Source: Myxococcota bacterium
GTDB lineage: Bacteria; Myxococcota_A; UBA796; JAJRTE01
Assembly (NCBI GenBank): GCA_024278455.1
Contig: JAJRTE010000192.1
Location: 1 to 64,000 of the forward strand
Direction of reading: 5' to 3'
Length of the DNA: 64,000 bases
Part shown: positions 1 through 9,687 of the stretch, in pieces
Numbering within the stretch: the stretch's first letter is position 1
How the letters are laid out: each line of letters starts with the position of its first letter
Made by a program: the position numbers and the translations under genes
Notes under the pieces: model-generated
What the model was told of the DNA's origin: nothing
The model's database searches: none
What the model saw: the letters and a program-made list of their open reading frames with translations, nothing else

Positions 1-2163
1 CGGCGTCGGCGTGGGCTCCACGGGTGTCGGGGTCGCCACGGCCGGCGTCGGCGTGGGCTCCACGGGTGTCGGGGTCGGGGGCACAGGCGTCGATACCTCA
101 ACGACACCATCGCAGTCGTGGTCGATCCCATCCACTCCGTCTTCGGGTGCGCCGGGGTAGGTGGTCGGGTCCGTGTCGTCGCAATCCTCGTCATTGGCGG
201 AAAAGCCTTCAGGAGAGGCGCAGGCGACGGCCGGGTCGCCCGGAGCACCATACCCGTCTCCATCGGCGTCCAGGTAGAACTCGGTGCCATCCACCGGGTC
301 CTCGTCGATTTCGGGAACGCACGACTCCGCGGTCTCGAGGCAGTCGCAGTCGTTGTCGAGGCCGTCGCAGACCTCCGGGGCTCCCGGATACGTGTCAGCG
401 TTTCCGTCGTCACAGTCCCCGCTTGCCAGAACATACCCATCGGGTGGGAAACACCCGACAGCGGTGCCTCCGGAGTCCCCTTCGACGCCCCAGCCGTCAC
501 CGTCCTCGTCGAGATAGAAGGTTATGCTGCCATCCTCGTCGATTTCGCCGTCGCAGTCGTCGTCGGTGTGGTTGCACGTTTCCACTGCGCCTGGAAACAC
601 CGCGACGTCGCTGTCGTCGCAATCGTCGCCCGCCGTGACGGCTCCGTCGGGGATCTCTGCACATGCCGAGCCGGCCGGGTCAGGCTGTCCGTGCCCGTCG
701 CCATCGCCGTCGAGGTAGTAGGTCATTCCGTCCGCGGGGTCGTCGTCGGTCAGTGTGTTGCAGTCGTCATCGACGCCATTGCAGACTTCCGTGGCACCCG
801 GGTTTCGGCTTGGATCATCATCGTCACAGTCGCCATCGTCCGTCGAGTAGCCATCGCCGTCCCTGTCGGGATCACAGGCATCGCCCAGGGAATCTGCGTC
901 GAGGTCTTCCTGGCCGGGATTGGGTGCGTCCGGACAGTTGTCATGGCTGTCACAGAGGCCGTCGCTGTCGGAATCCCCGGTGGCGTCGTCGCCGAGGCAC
1001 TGGTCCTGGTCGTCGCACACGCCGTCGCTGTCGGTGTCCCCGGTGGCGTCGTCGCCGCTACACTGGTCCTGGTCGTCGCACACCCCGTCGCTGTCGGTGT
1101 CCCCGGTGGCGTCGTCGCCGTGGCAGAGATCCAGGTCGTCGCACACACCGTCGCTGTCGGTGTCCCCGGTGGCGTCGTCGCCGTGGCAGAGATCCAGGTC
1201 GTCGCACACACCGTCGCTGTCGGAGTCCCCGGTGGCGTCGTCGCCGTGGCAGAGATCGCACCCGTCCGGAATGCTGTCGGAGTCAGCGTCCACGGCGTCA
1301 TCGTGCCCGAAGCACACATCATCCACATCCAGCACGAAGTCACCATCGGTGTCCCCGTTGGGGCAGGCGACATGGGTGCCCGACACCGTGGCCTGTCCTT
1401 CGGATTCGTAGACCGTCCAGATCTCGTTCACGGAAAGTGCACGGTCGTAAACGCGCACTTCGTCGATAATGCCATCGAACGTTCCCGCATTTCCGTGGGA
1501 GCTGTCGTGGATGGTGCCGATACGAAGAGGATCGCTTCCGGTGTAGGCTACGATCGGGCCGAGTTCCGTGCAGCCTTCGAGGATACCGTCGACGAAGATG
1601 CGCAGGTGGTTGCCATCGTAGCTGCCGACAACGTGATAGAAGGCTCCAGGCGAGTGTGTTTTCGAATATACGGAGAAATCCGCGTCATCGGAAGCACGCT
1701 CGAGGCCGGCTTGAAACACGCTGTTGGCACCCCAGGCGATGTAGAAAGTATCCTTGTTGCCTGCCAGACTCGCCATCTTCCAGACGATGGGGTCGGCGCG
1801 CAGGTCGGTACCGGCAGAAAAGGGGTTGACCCAGGCTTCCACCGTCCAGGCGTCGGTCAAATCGAACGCCCCGCCCGTATCGGGTACGTTGACGCCAGCC
1901 CCGGGGCTGTTGACCAGGAATCCCTGGCCGACCTTTGCCGGGGCATACGCCAGAGCGCCCAACGGGGTTCCGTCGTGGGCGCCATCCTCATCTACCGTGG
2001 TTGCTTCGCCTCTCCACCATGCCACGCGTCCTTCCACCGGTGGGACGCTCTCGTCCGCTGATATGGGATTGGGAGACACGAGAGAACAGGAGAGAGCTGC
2101 TACGCAAATAGCCTGTCCCGGGATCCAAGTATGCCGAACCGCTGCCGAATGGTATTGGGCCAT
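1..2163 (-). CDS. LamG-domain protein with thrombospondin type 3 and MopE-type calcium-binding repeats (C-terminus beyond window)
   Basis: The minus-strand frame is open from an ATG at 2163 to the left edge, so the C-terminus is missing. After a probable signal peptide (hydrophobic stretch about residues 18-33, ending near PNPISA) there is a LamG / concanavalin A-like fold (VAWWRGE, then DAWTVEAWVNP, then FDGIIDEVRVYDRALS). Next come about seven Asp-rich thrombospondin type 3 repeats (GDTDSDGVCDD type), then MopE-type modules ([24 protein letters not shown]) alternating with FYLDEDGDGWG motifs. The last visible residues are a Pro-Thr-rich tail (PTPTP). These repeats bind calcium in known families, so a secreted or surface-anchored protein is inferred. 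The start is uncertain because the leader is not strongly hydrophobic; a later GTG is possible. The long plus-strand frame opposite it is a mirror of these repeats. Confidence 0.8.
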   Translation of the reverse strand, partial: MAQYHSAAVRHTWIPGQAICVAALSCSLVSPNPISADESVPPVEGRVAWWRGEATTVDEDGAHDGTPLGALAYAPAKVGQGFLVNSPGAGVNVPDTGGAFDLTDAWTVEAWVNPFSAGTDLRADPIVWKMASLAGNKDTFYIAWGANSVFQAGLERASDDADFSVYSKTHSPGAFYHVVGSYDGNHLRIFVDGILEGCTELGPIVAYTGSDPLRIGTIHDSSHGNAGTFDGIIDEVRVYDRALSVNEIWTVYESEGQATVSGTHVACPNGDTDGDFVLDVDDVCFGHDDAVDADSDSIPDGCDLCHGDDATGDSDSDGVCDDLDLCHGDDATGDTDSDGVCDDLDLCHGDDATGDTDSDGVCDDQDQCSGDDATGDTDSDGVCDDQDQCLGDDATGDSDSDGLCDSHDNCPDAPNPGQEDLDADSLGDACDPDRDGDGYSTDDGDCDDDDPSRNPGATEVCNGVDDDCNTLTDDDPADGMTYYLDGDGDGHGQPDPAGSACAEIPDGAVTAGDDCDDSDVAVFPGAVETCNHTDDDCDGEIDEDGSITFYLDEDGDGWGVEGDSGGTAVGCFPPDGYVLASGDCDDGNADTYPGAPEVCDGLDNDCDCLETAESCVPEIDEDPVDGTEFYLDADGDGYGAPGDPAVACASPEGFSANDEDCDDTDPTTYPGAPEDGVDGIDHDCDGVVEVSTPVPPTPTPVEPTPTPAVATPTPVEPTPTP
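2..77. repeat. Short direct repeat encoding a Pro-Thr linker
   Basis: Two near-identical copies of about 34 bp recur with a 42 bp period. Read on the minus strand they encode repeated PTPVEPTPTP-like residues, a typical low-complexity linker between a repeat region and a C-terminal anchor. More copies may lie beyond the left edge. Confidence 0.7.
946..1260. repeat. Five tandem 63-bp repeats in the calcium-binding region
   Basis: The element CCCCGGTGGCGTCGTCGCC recurs with exact 63 bp spacing, starting at 975, 1038, 1101, 1164 and 1227. Each unit encodes 21 residues on the minus strand of the type GDDATGDTDSDGVCDDLDLC. The near identity at DNA level points to recent tandem duplication or gene conversion, and copy number may vary between strains or be collapsed in assembly. 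Confidence 0.9.
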
Positions 2164-2435
2164 CGCTGCTCCCGCTGCAAGAATCCGACGTGATGGCGGC
2201 GCTGGGGGGGTGTCGCCGGGACAGCCGTTCGCCACTGCCTCTCGAACCCATCGCAGGATGGCGAGAATCCCTCGAGGAACGCACTGTCGGGCGTAGCGCA
2301 CCGACGGTCCGCCCGGTCCCGCCACGCAACGCCTCGATGAGTAAACCTACTACAGCCGTGAAGAATTGACAATGGTTTCCCAGTCACGTCTTCGTTCAGG
2401 CCTCCCGCCGTGATCCACCGTTCGAGCGGGACGCA

Positions 2436-2472
2436 CACAAGAAAGGGGTTGCACCAAACGATGCAACCCCTT
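2436..2472 (-). terminator. Rho-independent terminator of the tRNA-Ser/tRNA-Arg transcript
   Basis: A perfect 11 bp stem (2443-2453 pairing with 2462-2472, AAGGGGTTGCA and its complement) encloses an 8-nt loop. Read on the minus strand it is followed by a T-rich tail (TTTCTTG). It lies 8 bp downstream of the tRNA-Arg 3' end, in the right place to end the minus-strand tRNA transcript. Confidence 0.85.
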
Positions 2473-2480
2473 GAGAAACC

Positions 2481-2557
2481 TGGCGCGCCCGGCAGGATTC
2501 GAACCTGCGACCTTCGGATTCGTAGTCCGGCGCTCTATCCAGCTGAGCTACGGGCGC
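2481..2557 (-). tRNA. tRNA-Arg (anticodon ACG)
   Basis: The minus strand reads as a 77-nt cloverleaf with encoded CCA. The acceptor stem is GCGCCCG/CGGGCGC, the D-arm is GCTCAGCTGGATAGAGC, the anticodon loop is CTACGAA, and the T-arm contains GTTCGAATC. The anticodon ACG would be deaminated to ICG and decode CGU, CGC and CGA. The outermost anticodon-stem pair appears to be a C-A mismatch. It is last in a run with two tRNA-Ser genes. Confidence 0.93.
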
Positions 2558-2648
2558 GCACCCGCCGGCTCCGGCGTCCAGGAGACGCTGCAGAGCCTGT
2601 CGAAACGCCCTGCGACATCCGTTTCCGCACGCTGGAGCCAGTTCATCG

Positions 2649-2742
<94 letters not shown>

Positions 2743-2777
2743 TTTCGTCCAACTGAGCGTCAACCGTGTCGAAACGG

Positions 2778-2867
<90 letters not shown>

Positions 2868-2901
2868 TCCTGAAGGCGAACTCGAGGCGCAAATCTGCGG
2901 T

Positions 2902-2929
2902 ACTATATCACCGCCGCGAGCACTGTCAA
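2902..2929 (-). promoter_or_regulatory. Sigma-70-type promoter for the tRNA-Ser/Ser/Arg cluster
   Basis: Read on the minus strand there is a perfect -35 box TTGACA (2929-2924), a 16 bp spacer and a -10 box TATAGT (2907-2902). Transcription would start about 30 bp before the mature tRNA-Ser(TGA), so the tRNAs need not depend on serS readthrough. Confidence 0.75.
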
Positions 2930-2975
2930 CCCATTTTTCGGGTCTTGGCCCCCCCGCCACCGCCCCCGATCACGG

Positions 2976-4558
<1,583 letters not shown>

Positions 4559-4751
4559 GCCGCCTCCCTCGACGCTTTGCGGTCTCTCCGGAACGCCATG
4601 CGGACCGTGAAGACGCCCCGGCGCTGCTCGTGCAGGCCCTACCTCGCCTGGTGCTCGCCGGAGGCAGCCTCTCGTGGCTCGCCGGCGTCGTGTCCGCGAA
4701 CGTTGGATTATAGCCCATGTCGTCGAGGGTCGCGGAAAAAAACGAATCACG

Positions 4752-4781
4752 TTGACAAGGCTGGCCGGGAGCAGCTAGCCT
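4752..4781 (+). promoter_or_regulatory. Candidate promoter of the NtrC-type regulator
   Basis: A consensus -35 box TTGACA (4752-4757) is followed after 18 bp by TAGCCT (4776-4781), which keeps the TA...T of a -10 box. The regulator starts at 4846, leaving a leader of about 57 nt. Confidence 0.55.
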
Positions 4782-4845
4782 GTCGTGGTGTGTGGCTCGA
4801 GTGCCACGTTCGAATGCCCGGGCTGTCAGGGCGGAGATGTCTCCC

Positions 4846-6222
4846 ATGCGCGTGCTGATTGTCGATGACGAGCCTGACATCCTGACGGTCGTTTCGGGGA
4901 TCTTCGACGATGCCTTTCCCGACGTGGAGGTGATGACGGCTCGAGATGGGCGTTCGGCGCTGAAGTGCGTCCGGGAGGGCGACGTGAACCTGGTGGTGAG
5001 CGACCTCTTGCTCCCCGAGTTGGACGGAGAAGCGCTGCTCAAGGCGATCCGGGAGGAGAACCCGCTCATTCCCGTCGTTATCATGAGTGCCCATGGGACC
5101 ATCGACAGGGCGGTGGCACTGCTCAAGGCTGGGGCTCGAGACTTCATCACCAAGCCGTTTCGCAACGATGATTTCGTCCACCGTATTTCGCTGGCCCTGG
5201 AAACGCTCAGACTCAAGGAGGAGCTTGAGACGGTACGGGAGGAACTGTGGGCCGAGCGGTCCGGCGCGCGCATCATCTACGCGAGCGATGCGATGAAGGC
5301 CCTGATGAGCCGGCTGCCGATACTGGCGAAATCCGCGGCGTCGGTGTTGATCACGGGCGAATCGGGCACGGGGAAGGAACTCCTTGCCAAGGAGATTCAT
5401 CTCCTGGGGCCCCGGCACCGGCGTCCGTTCGTGGCCATCAACTGCGGTGCATTCCCGGAAACGTTGCTCGAGAGCGAGATGTTCGGCTATCGCAAGGGAG
5501 CGTTCACGGGGGCCAACCGGGATCACGCGGGCGTCATCCGGGAGGCGGACAAGGGGACGCTGTTCCTGGACGAGATAGCCGAGACCAGCCTGGCCATCCA
5601 GGTCAAGCTGCTCAGGTTTCTCCAGGAGAGCGAGATCAGGCCGCTGGGGAGCGGCCGGGTTGCTCGAGTCGACACCCGGATCATCGCCGCGACGAACAAG
5701 GACCTTTCCCGGGAGATGGAGGAGGGCCGGTTCAGGGAGGACCTGTTCTACCGGTTGAACGTGATACCGCTTCATGTCCCACCGCTCAGGGAGCGCCGCG
5801 AGGACATCATCGTGCTGGCCAACATGTTCCTCAAGCGTTTCTCGAGGGAGGCGGGCCGCGAGTTGACCCTCTCCCCGCTGTCCGCACAGAAGCTCGCCGG
5901 GTATCCCTGGCCGGGAAACGTGCGAGAACTGGAGAACAAGATGCGCCAGGTCTCGATCCTGGCGACCACCAACCCGGTGCTGCCGGAGGACATCGAACTG
6001 GGGAACCACCACCAGGCGCGTGCGGAGGTGCCCGGGAGCACCACGTTCCGGGAGGCGAAGCGAGCGGCAATCGACCGTTTCGAGCGCGCCTACCTGGTCG
6101 ACTTGATGATTCGTCACCGCGGGCGGCCGTCCACGGCGGCCCAGGAGGCCGGGATCGATCGCAAGAACTTGTGGAGACTCCTGAAGAAGCACGGGCTGTC
6201 GCGGAGATCGTTCAGGGAGTGA
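4846..6222 (+). CDS. Sigma-54-dependent response regulator, NtrC family
   Basis: Two-component transcription activator. The receiver domain is intact: DDE at 7-9, phospho-acceptor Asp53 in VVSDLLLPE, and Lys103 in FITKPF. The AAA+ central domain has Walker A GESGTGKE (171-178), the sigma-54-contacting loop GAFTGA (218-223), Walker B GTLFLDEI (237-244), and NPxxPGNVRELEN-type sensor II. A Fis-type helix-turn-helix closes the protein (STAAQEAGIDRKNLWRLLKK). The start at 4846 is set by GGAG nine bases upstream; the frame is open for 18 further codons. No histidine kinase is adjacent, so its signal and targets are unknown. It has its own promoter and stands alone between divergent and convergent neighbours. 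Confidence 0.95.
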   Translation: MRVLIVDDEPDILTVVSGIFDDAFPDVEVMTARDGRSALKCVREGDVNLVVSDLLLPELDGEALLKAIREENPLIPVVIMSAHGTIDRAVALLKAGARDFITKPFRNDDFVHRISLALETLRLKEELETVREELWAERSGARIIYASDAMKALMSRLPILAKSAASVLITGESGTGKELLAKEIHLLGPRHRRPFVAINCGAFPETLLESEMFGYRKGAFTGANRDHAGVIREADKGTLFLDEIAETSLAIQVKLLRFLQESEIRPLGSGRVARVDTRIIAATNKDLSREMEEGRFREDLFYRLNVIPLHVPPLRERREDIIVLANMFLKRFSREAGRELTLSPLSAQKLAGYPWPGNVRELENKMRQVSILATTNPVLPEDIELGNHHQARAEVPGSTTFREAKRAAIDRFERAYLVDLMIRHRGRPSTAAQEAGIDRKNLWRLLKKHGLSRRSFRE

Positions 6223-6243
6223 CGCTGGCGGGTGGAGAACTCG

Positions 6244-6969
6244 TCACAACATGGCGTCAAGGGCAGCGGCATCGAACCCGACCAGGATCCTGCCACCCAC
6301 GCTGATGACCGGAACCGAGGACCCGGGGGCCAGTTTCTGCTTCTCCGCCGCGGCCGCCGGGTCCTTCTCGATGTCTTTCTCGATGAACGAGACGCCCTTG
6401 GCTCGCAAGTGGGCCTTGGCCGCCTTGCACACGCTGCACCAGCTCGTGGTGTAGATGATGACCGGCCCACCCCGGCTGCCATGGCTCTGCCTGCTACCCG
6501 TCGCGATCGAGGACGCCCTGCCCTGCCCCGAACTGCCGGACCGGCCGGTCACCCGCCGCTCGATCGCCTTGACGTCGATGGTGTCCGGTGGCGGCGGGAA
6601 TCCGACAGACGCACGAGCGCCCGAGCCGTTCCGGGCGCCGGCGGGAACCTTGTATGCCACGCTGCCGCCGTCACGCTCCTGGATGGCGAACAGCTTGGCC
6701 CGGCGAGCGTCCTGGATCTCCTTGAGCCACCGGTCGGCCTCCGGCTTGTCCGTCGAATCCTCGGGCACCATCTGGAGTTCCTGGGCGACAGGTTCCCATG
6801 CGGGACTCGAGTAGTCCACCTTCCCCTCTGCCTCCGAGATGGAAGCAGCGATCTGCCTGGCCTTGCCGAGGTGGTCCACGGCAGGGGCGGAAGGCGCACA
6901 GCAGGAAAGCACGATCGCCACCGACAACAAGGGTGCCCAGACCCGCGCCAGGCTTCCCGCGACCTTCAT
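6244..6969 (-). CDS. Lipoprotein with C-terminal glutaredoxin domain
   Basis: The N-terminus (MKVAGSLARVWAPLLSVAIVLSCC) is a lipoprotein signal with a Cys-Cys lipobox. A middle region of about 100 residues carries a DUF4124-like stretch (FAIQERDGGSVAYKVPAG) and a Ser/Gly-rich linker. The C-terminal 75 residues are a glutaredoxin/thioredoxin fold: IIYTTSWCSVCKAAK with redox motif CSVC, cis-Pro VPVISVGG, and a terminal Gly-Phe substrate loop. A periplasmic thiol-disulfide role is inferred. The start at 6969 is chosen because the signal peptide begins there; the frame continues upstream. It lies 115 bp downstream of the TadE-like gene on the same strand. Confidence 0.75.
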   Translation of the reverse strand: MKVAGSLARVWAPLLSVAIVLSCCAPSAPAVDHLGKARQIAASISEAEGKVDYSSPAWEPVAQELQMVPEDSTDKPEADRWLKEIQDARRAKLFAIQERDGGSVAYKVPAGARNGSGARASVGFPPPPDTIDVKAIERRVTGRSGSSGQGRASSIATGSRQSHGSRGGPVIIYTTSWCSVCKAAKAHLRAKGVSFIEKDIEKDPAAAAEKQKLAPGSSVPVISVGGRILVGFDAAALDAML

Positions 6970-7084
6970 CGCCAAGATGACCGGTGGAGACCCGGCAGCC
7001 ACGGGTCTTCTCTCTTGAAACAGCCTCGGCGTTCTCTGCGTTGTAGAACCCATCACGTGATGCCGTCTCGAGCCGGGAAATGGG

Positions 7085-7552
7085 CTAGATGTTGTTGTCG
7101 TATTGGTCGGGAGGCCGGTGCTCGACACCTTCGTAGCCCAACTCCGGGGGGCCGAGGTTGGCCTGGGTCGCAAAGGTCATGTCCGGCAGAAGACCACTGA
7201 TGAAGGGGAACGGCACTTTCTGCGCGAAATCCGTCAGGGTCACGCGAACCCCGACCGGATCAGCACTGCCCGACGTGACGGAAGTGGCGGACGCGCCCTG
7301 CCACACCGCGCCGGTCAGCACCAGGTCCGCCACAGCGGTCGTGTCGCCGTAGACCGGGTTGAAGCCCCCTTCCAGGGAACGGGCCGTCGCGAACGCAGCG
7401 TAGGTGCCATAGTGAATCGTCGTGAAATAGAGCCCCATCTCGATGACGAAAAAGAACATGGCGAACAAGACCGGGACCATCAGCATGAACTCGACCGTGC
7501 TTTGCCCGCGCGCTCGCCTGCGCCGGAACATCTTCACGATGGACACTTTCAT
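7085..7552 (-). CDS. TadE-like pseudopilin family membrane protein
   Basis: A 155-residue protein with a basic N-terminus (MFRRRRARGQSTVEFML) followed by one transmembrane segment (FMLMVPVLFAMFFFVIEMGLYF). The Gly-Gln-Ser-Thr-Val-Glu-Phe motif before a hydrophobic helix is typical of TadE/TadG minor pseudopilins of tight-adherence or Flp pilus systems. The start at 7552 follows a good ribosome site (GAGGTGAT). Upstream in-frame codons are not needed. The gene ends in TAG. No other tad genes are present, so it may serve a distant pilus locus. Confidence 0.75.
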   Translation of the reverse strand: MKVSIVKMFRRRRARGQSTVEFMLMVPVLFAMFFFVIEMGLYFTTIHYGTYAAFATARSLEGGFNPVYGDTTAVADLVLTGAVWQGASATSVTSGSADPVGVRVTLTDFAQKVPFPFISGLLPDMTFATQANLGPPELGYEGVEHRPPDQYDNNI

Positions 7553-7963
7553 GGCATCACCTCGAGTCGAGCAGTTGGTTCGCCAGCGCGCGACCTTCCG
7601 GGCGCACACCTCCTCCATTTGCCAGTATATTCCGCCGGCGACCCCCGCGTCAACGGAAACACGACTTGATCTCTATCATGCAGCGTGCCAGGCCCTGAAA
7701 AAGGAGGGATCGGGCACGGCCAACCGAACCAAGGGTCCCGGCTCGGCAACGCCGCTGGGGAACTCCTGTCCCACCTGCGAAATCTTTGCCGCACCCGGCG
7801 AAGCGCCCGCGCCGAAAAACGCTACCGGTCATCGGGGCACATGGCCCTCGAAAACGTGCCCGGTCACCGGGACACGCGGGCCGGCCACTGCCCCGGACCG
7901 GGGGGCAAAAAATCGGTTGACGACGCACCAGGGTGAGGCTATCATCGCTCCCGATTCGCTGGC
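7553..7963. other. Intergenic region with the tRNA-Phe promoter
   Basis: About 410 bp between the TadE-like gene (minus) and tRNA-Phe (plus). I see no gene of its own here. Short GC-rich inverted stretches occur around 7825-7905 (for example CCCCGGACCGGGG) with no clear function. The only strong signal is the tRNA promoter at its right end. Confidence 0.5.
7917..7945 (+). promoter_or_regulatory. Promoter of tRNA-Phe
   Basis: TTGACG (7917-7922), an exact 17 bp spacer, and TATCAT (7940-7945) match a sigma-70-type promoter. The mature tRNA starts 18 bp after the -10 box. Confidence 0.75.
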
Positions 7964-8036
7964 GGCCAGGTAGCTCAGTTGGTAGAGCAGGGGACTGAAA
8001 ATCCCCGTGTCGGCAGTTCAATTCTGTCCCTGGCCA
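7964..8036 (+). tRNA. tRNA-Phe (anticodon GAA)
   Basis: A 73-nt cloverleaf: acceptor stem GGCCAGG/CCTGGCC with discriminator A, D-arm GCTCAGTTGGTAGAGC, anticodon stem-loop GGGGACTGAAAATCCCC with anticodon GAA, and T-loop TTCAATTC. CCA is not encoded (TCA follows), unlike the three other tRNAs in this window, so CCA must be added after transcription. Confidence 0.95.
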
Positions 8037-8049
8037 TCACGGCGATCGC

Positions 8050-8093
8050 GGGGTTGGGCGATTCCGCCCAGCCCCTTGTCGTTTTGTTCTGTG
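8050..8093 (+). terminator. Rho-independent terminator after tRNA-Phe
   Basis: An 11 bp GC-rich stem (8050-8060 with 8065-8075, one G-T wobble) with loop ATTC is followed by the T-rich tract TTGTCGTTTTGTTCT. It lies 14 bp beyond the tRNA. Confidence 0.85.
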
Positions 8094-8210
8094 TCATTTC
8101 TGCGTTACGAGGCAAGAAACCCGACCCCGGGTGCATCACCTCAGCCGATCTCTCGAGGATAGCCCACGCCCATTCTCGTATGCTTGTCCGCTCACGAATG
8201 CCCAGGATCG

Positions 8211-9458
8211 TCACGTGGCCCGGAGCGCCGTGGCCGGATCGAGCCTCGATGCCCTCCTCGCCGGATACACCGCGGCGAGCACGGCGGCGACGATCGCGAT
8301 GCAGACCACGACGAGCAGGAAATCGGCCCCGATGTAGGGACGAATGAACAGCGGCTTGCTGTAGGTGGCGGGCTGAAACCGGATGCCGCGCACGCCGAAG
8401 ACCAGCACGAGCGCGTAGCCAAGCGCCGACCCGGCGACGGCGCCGATGGCCCCGAGCATCACCGCTTCCCACAGGAACAGGGCCATGATGCGCTTCCGGC
8501 GCACGCCGAACGCCATCATGGTGCCCACTTCCCTGACCCTCTCCATGACGGCCATCAGCATGGTATTGACGATCCCGGTCACCATGACGGCGAACAGGAC
8601 CAGGATCACGATCCACAGCACCAGGTCCTGCATGGCGAGCACGTCGAGGAAGAACTGGGATACGGCCTTCCAGTCGTTCGCCGCGGCCTCGAGTTCCGGC
8701 GCATCGGCATCCAGGCGGGCCTGGAGATCTCGAGCGACCTCCGGGGCACGCTCGAAATCCGTCACGTTGACCACCACCTCCGTGGCTTCCCCTGGCATGT
8801 AGAGCAGTTCCTGGGCCGCGGCGAGCGTCATCTCGACCATCTTGCCTTCGGTGCCCGTCAACTCTGTCGCCGACCTGCGAATGCCCAGCACGGTGACATC
8901 GACCGTGTTCAGTGCCCCGTCTCGAGTAGATGCGGTGAGGGTCACCACGTCTCCCACCGAAATCCCCATGGCCGACGCCATCCGGTCTGCAATCACCACC
9001 CCGTCGGGGCGGTCGTTGGTGAGCGTTCGCCCCCCCTCTTGCACGTCCTGCTGGTAGTCGGGCGTCACGTCGAACTCGTGGTCCGGGTCGATGGCGTTGC
9101 CCACGACGGGTGACGAGTTGAGTCCGTTGGAGAGCATCGCCGCGAACTTGAGGCGAGCGGACCAGGCGTCGATGCGCGGGTCTGCCTGGATGACCCGCTC
9201 GAGCCGCCCGTCGATCGGAAGGGAGAGGTCCAGGGGCAGGGCATCGTTGGCCTGGAGGTAGCCTCGCCGGTGGATCTGCACATCCCCGGTGACGGTCTGC
9301 GTGATACCGTCGACCATGGCCTTGTGCAGTGCCTTCACGAAACCCCGGGCGAACACGATGGCTGCGCAGCCGATGATGACCGCGGCCATCGTGATGAGCG
9401 ACCGCTTGGTGTTGCGCGACACGTTTCGAAATGCGAGCCGGGCCAGCTTGAAAAACAT
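8211..9458 (-). CDS. ABC transporter permease, FtsX/LolE-MacB type
   Basis: A 415-residue integral membrane protein with the MacB/LolCE layout. Transmembrane helix 1 follows the amphipathic N-terminus (LARLAFRNVSRNTKRSLITMAAVIIG), then a large periplasmic domain (about residues 45-260), then three C-terminal helices (VLWIVILVLFAVMVTGIVNT; LFLWEAVMLGAIGAVAGSALGYAL; LLVVVCIAIVAAVLAAVYPA). The FtsX signature MERVREVGTMMAFG and the terminal ARRASRLDPATALR are clear. Such permeases work with a LolD/MacB-like ATPase to move lipids, lipoproteins or peptides from the inner membrane. No ATPase is adjacent. A paralogue at 27196-28437 sits with an ATPase, which might serve both. Confidence 0.9.
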   Translation of the reverse strand: MFFKLARLAFRNVSRNTKRSLITMAAVIIGCAAIVFARGFVKALHKAMVDGITQTVTGDVQIHRRGYLQANDALPLDLSLPIDGRLERVIQADPRIDAWSARLKFAAMLSNGLNSSPVVGNAIDPDHEFDVTPDYQQDVQEGGRTLTNDRPDGVVIADRMASAMGISVGDVVTLTASTRDGALNTVDVTVLGIRRSATELTGTEGKMVEMTLAAAQELLYMPGEATEVVVNVTDFERAPEVARDLQARLDADAPELEAAANDWKAVSQFFLDVLAMQDLVLWIVILVLFAVMVTGIVNTMLMAVMERVREVGTMMAFGVRRKRIMALFLWEAVMLGAIGAVAGSALGYALVLVFGVRGIRFQPATYSKPLFIRPYIGADFLLVVVCIAIVAAVLAAVYPARRASRLDPATALRAT

Positions 9459-9647
9459 GCGAGCATGCCTCGAGATGGGATGTTGCCCCGCACGGCCAGG
9501 CGTGCCTCCAGCCCTCGAGCCACGCGCCCGAGCGGGCAGGTTCCATGGTAGTCGCGAACCAGGTGCCCGTCAAAGCCAATTCCGGGGCGAAGATCTCGAT
9601 CCGGGAAAAGGTCGAACAAATCTCTCTTGCCGCCACTTCGGCCGTGG

Positions 9648-9653
9648 TATGAT
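9648..9653 (+). promoter_or_regulatory. Candidate -10 box upstream of the deoxynucleoside kinase gene
   Basis: TATGAT is preceded by an extended TGG context, with a weak upstream element (TTGCCG, 15 bp spacing). The predicted transcript start near 9660 supports translation from 9688 rather than an earlier codon. Confidence 0.35.
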
Positions 9654-9687
9654 GACCCATTCCGGCTGTTCGTCTGAAAGCGGTTTC

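Noticed and set aside
118-2061. Long plus-strand open frame rich in Val and Gly
   Set aside because: It is the exact mirror of Asp-rich calcium-repeat coding on the minus strand (GAC/GAT codons read as GTC/ATC) and has no family features.
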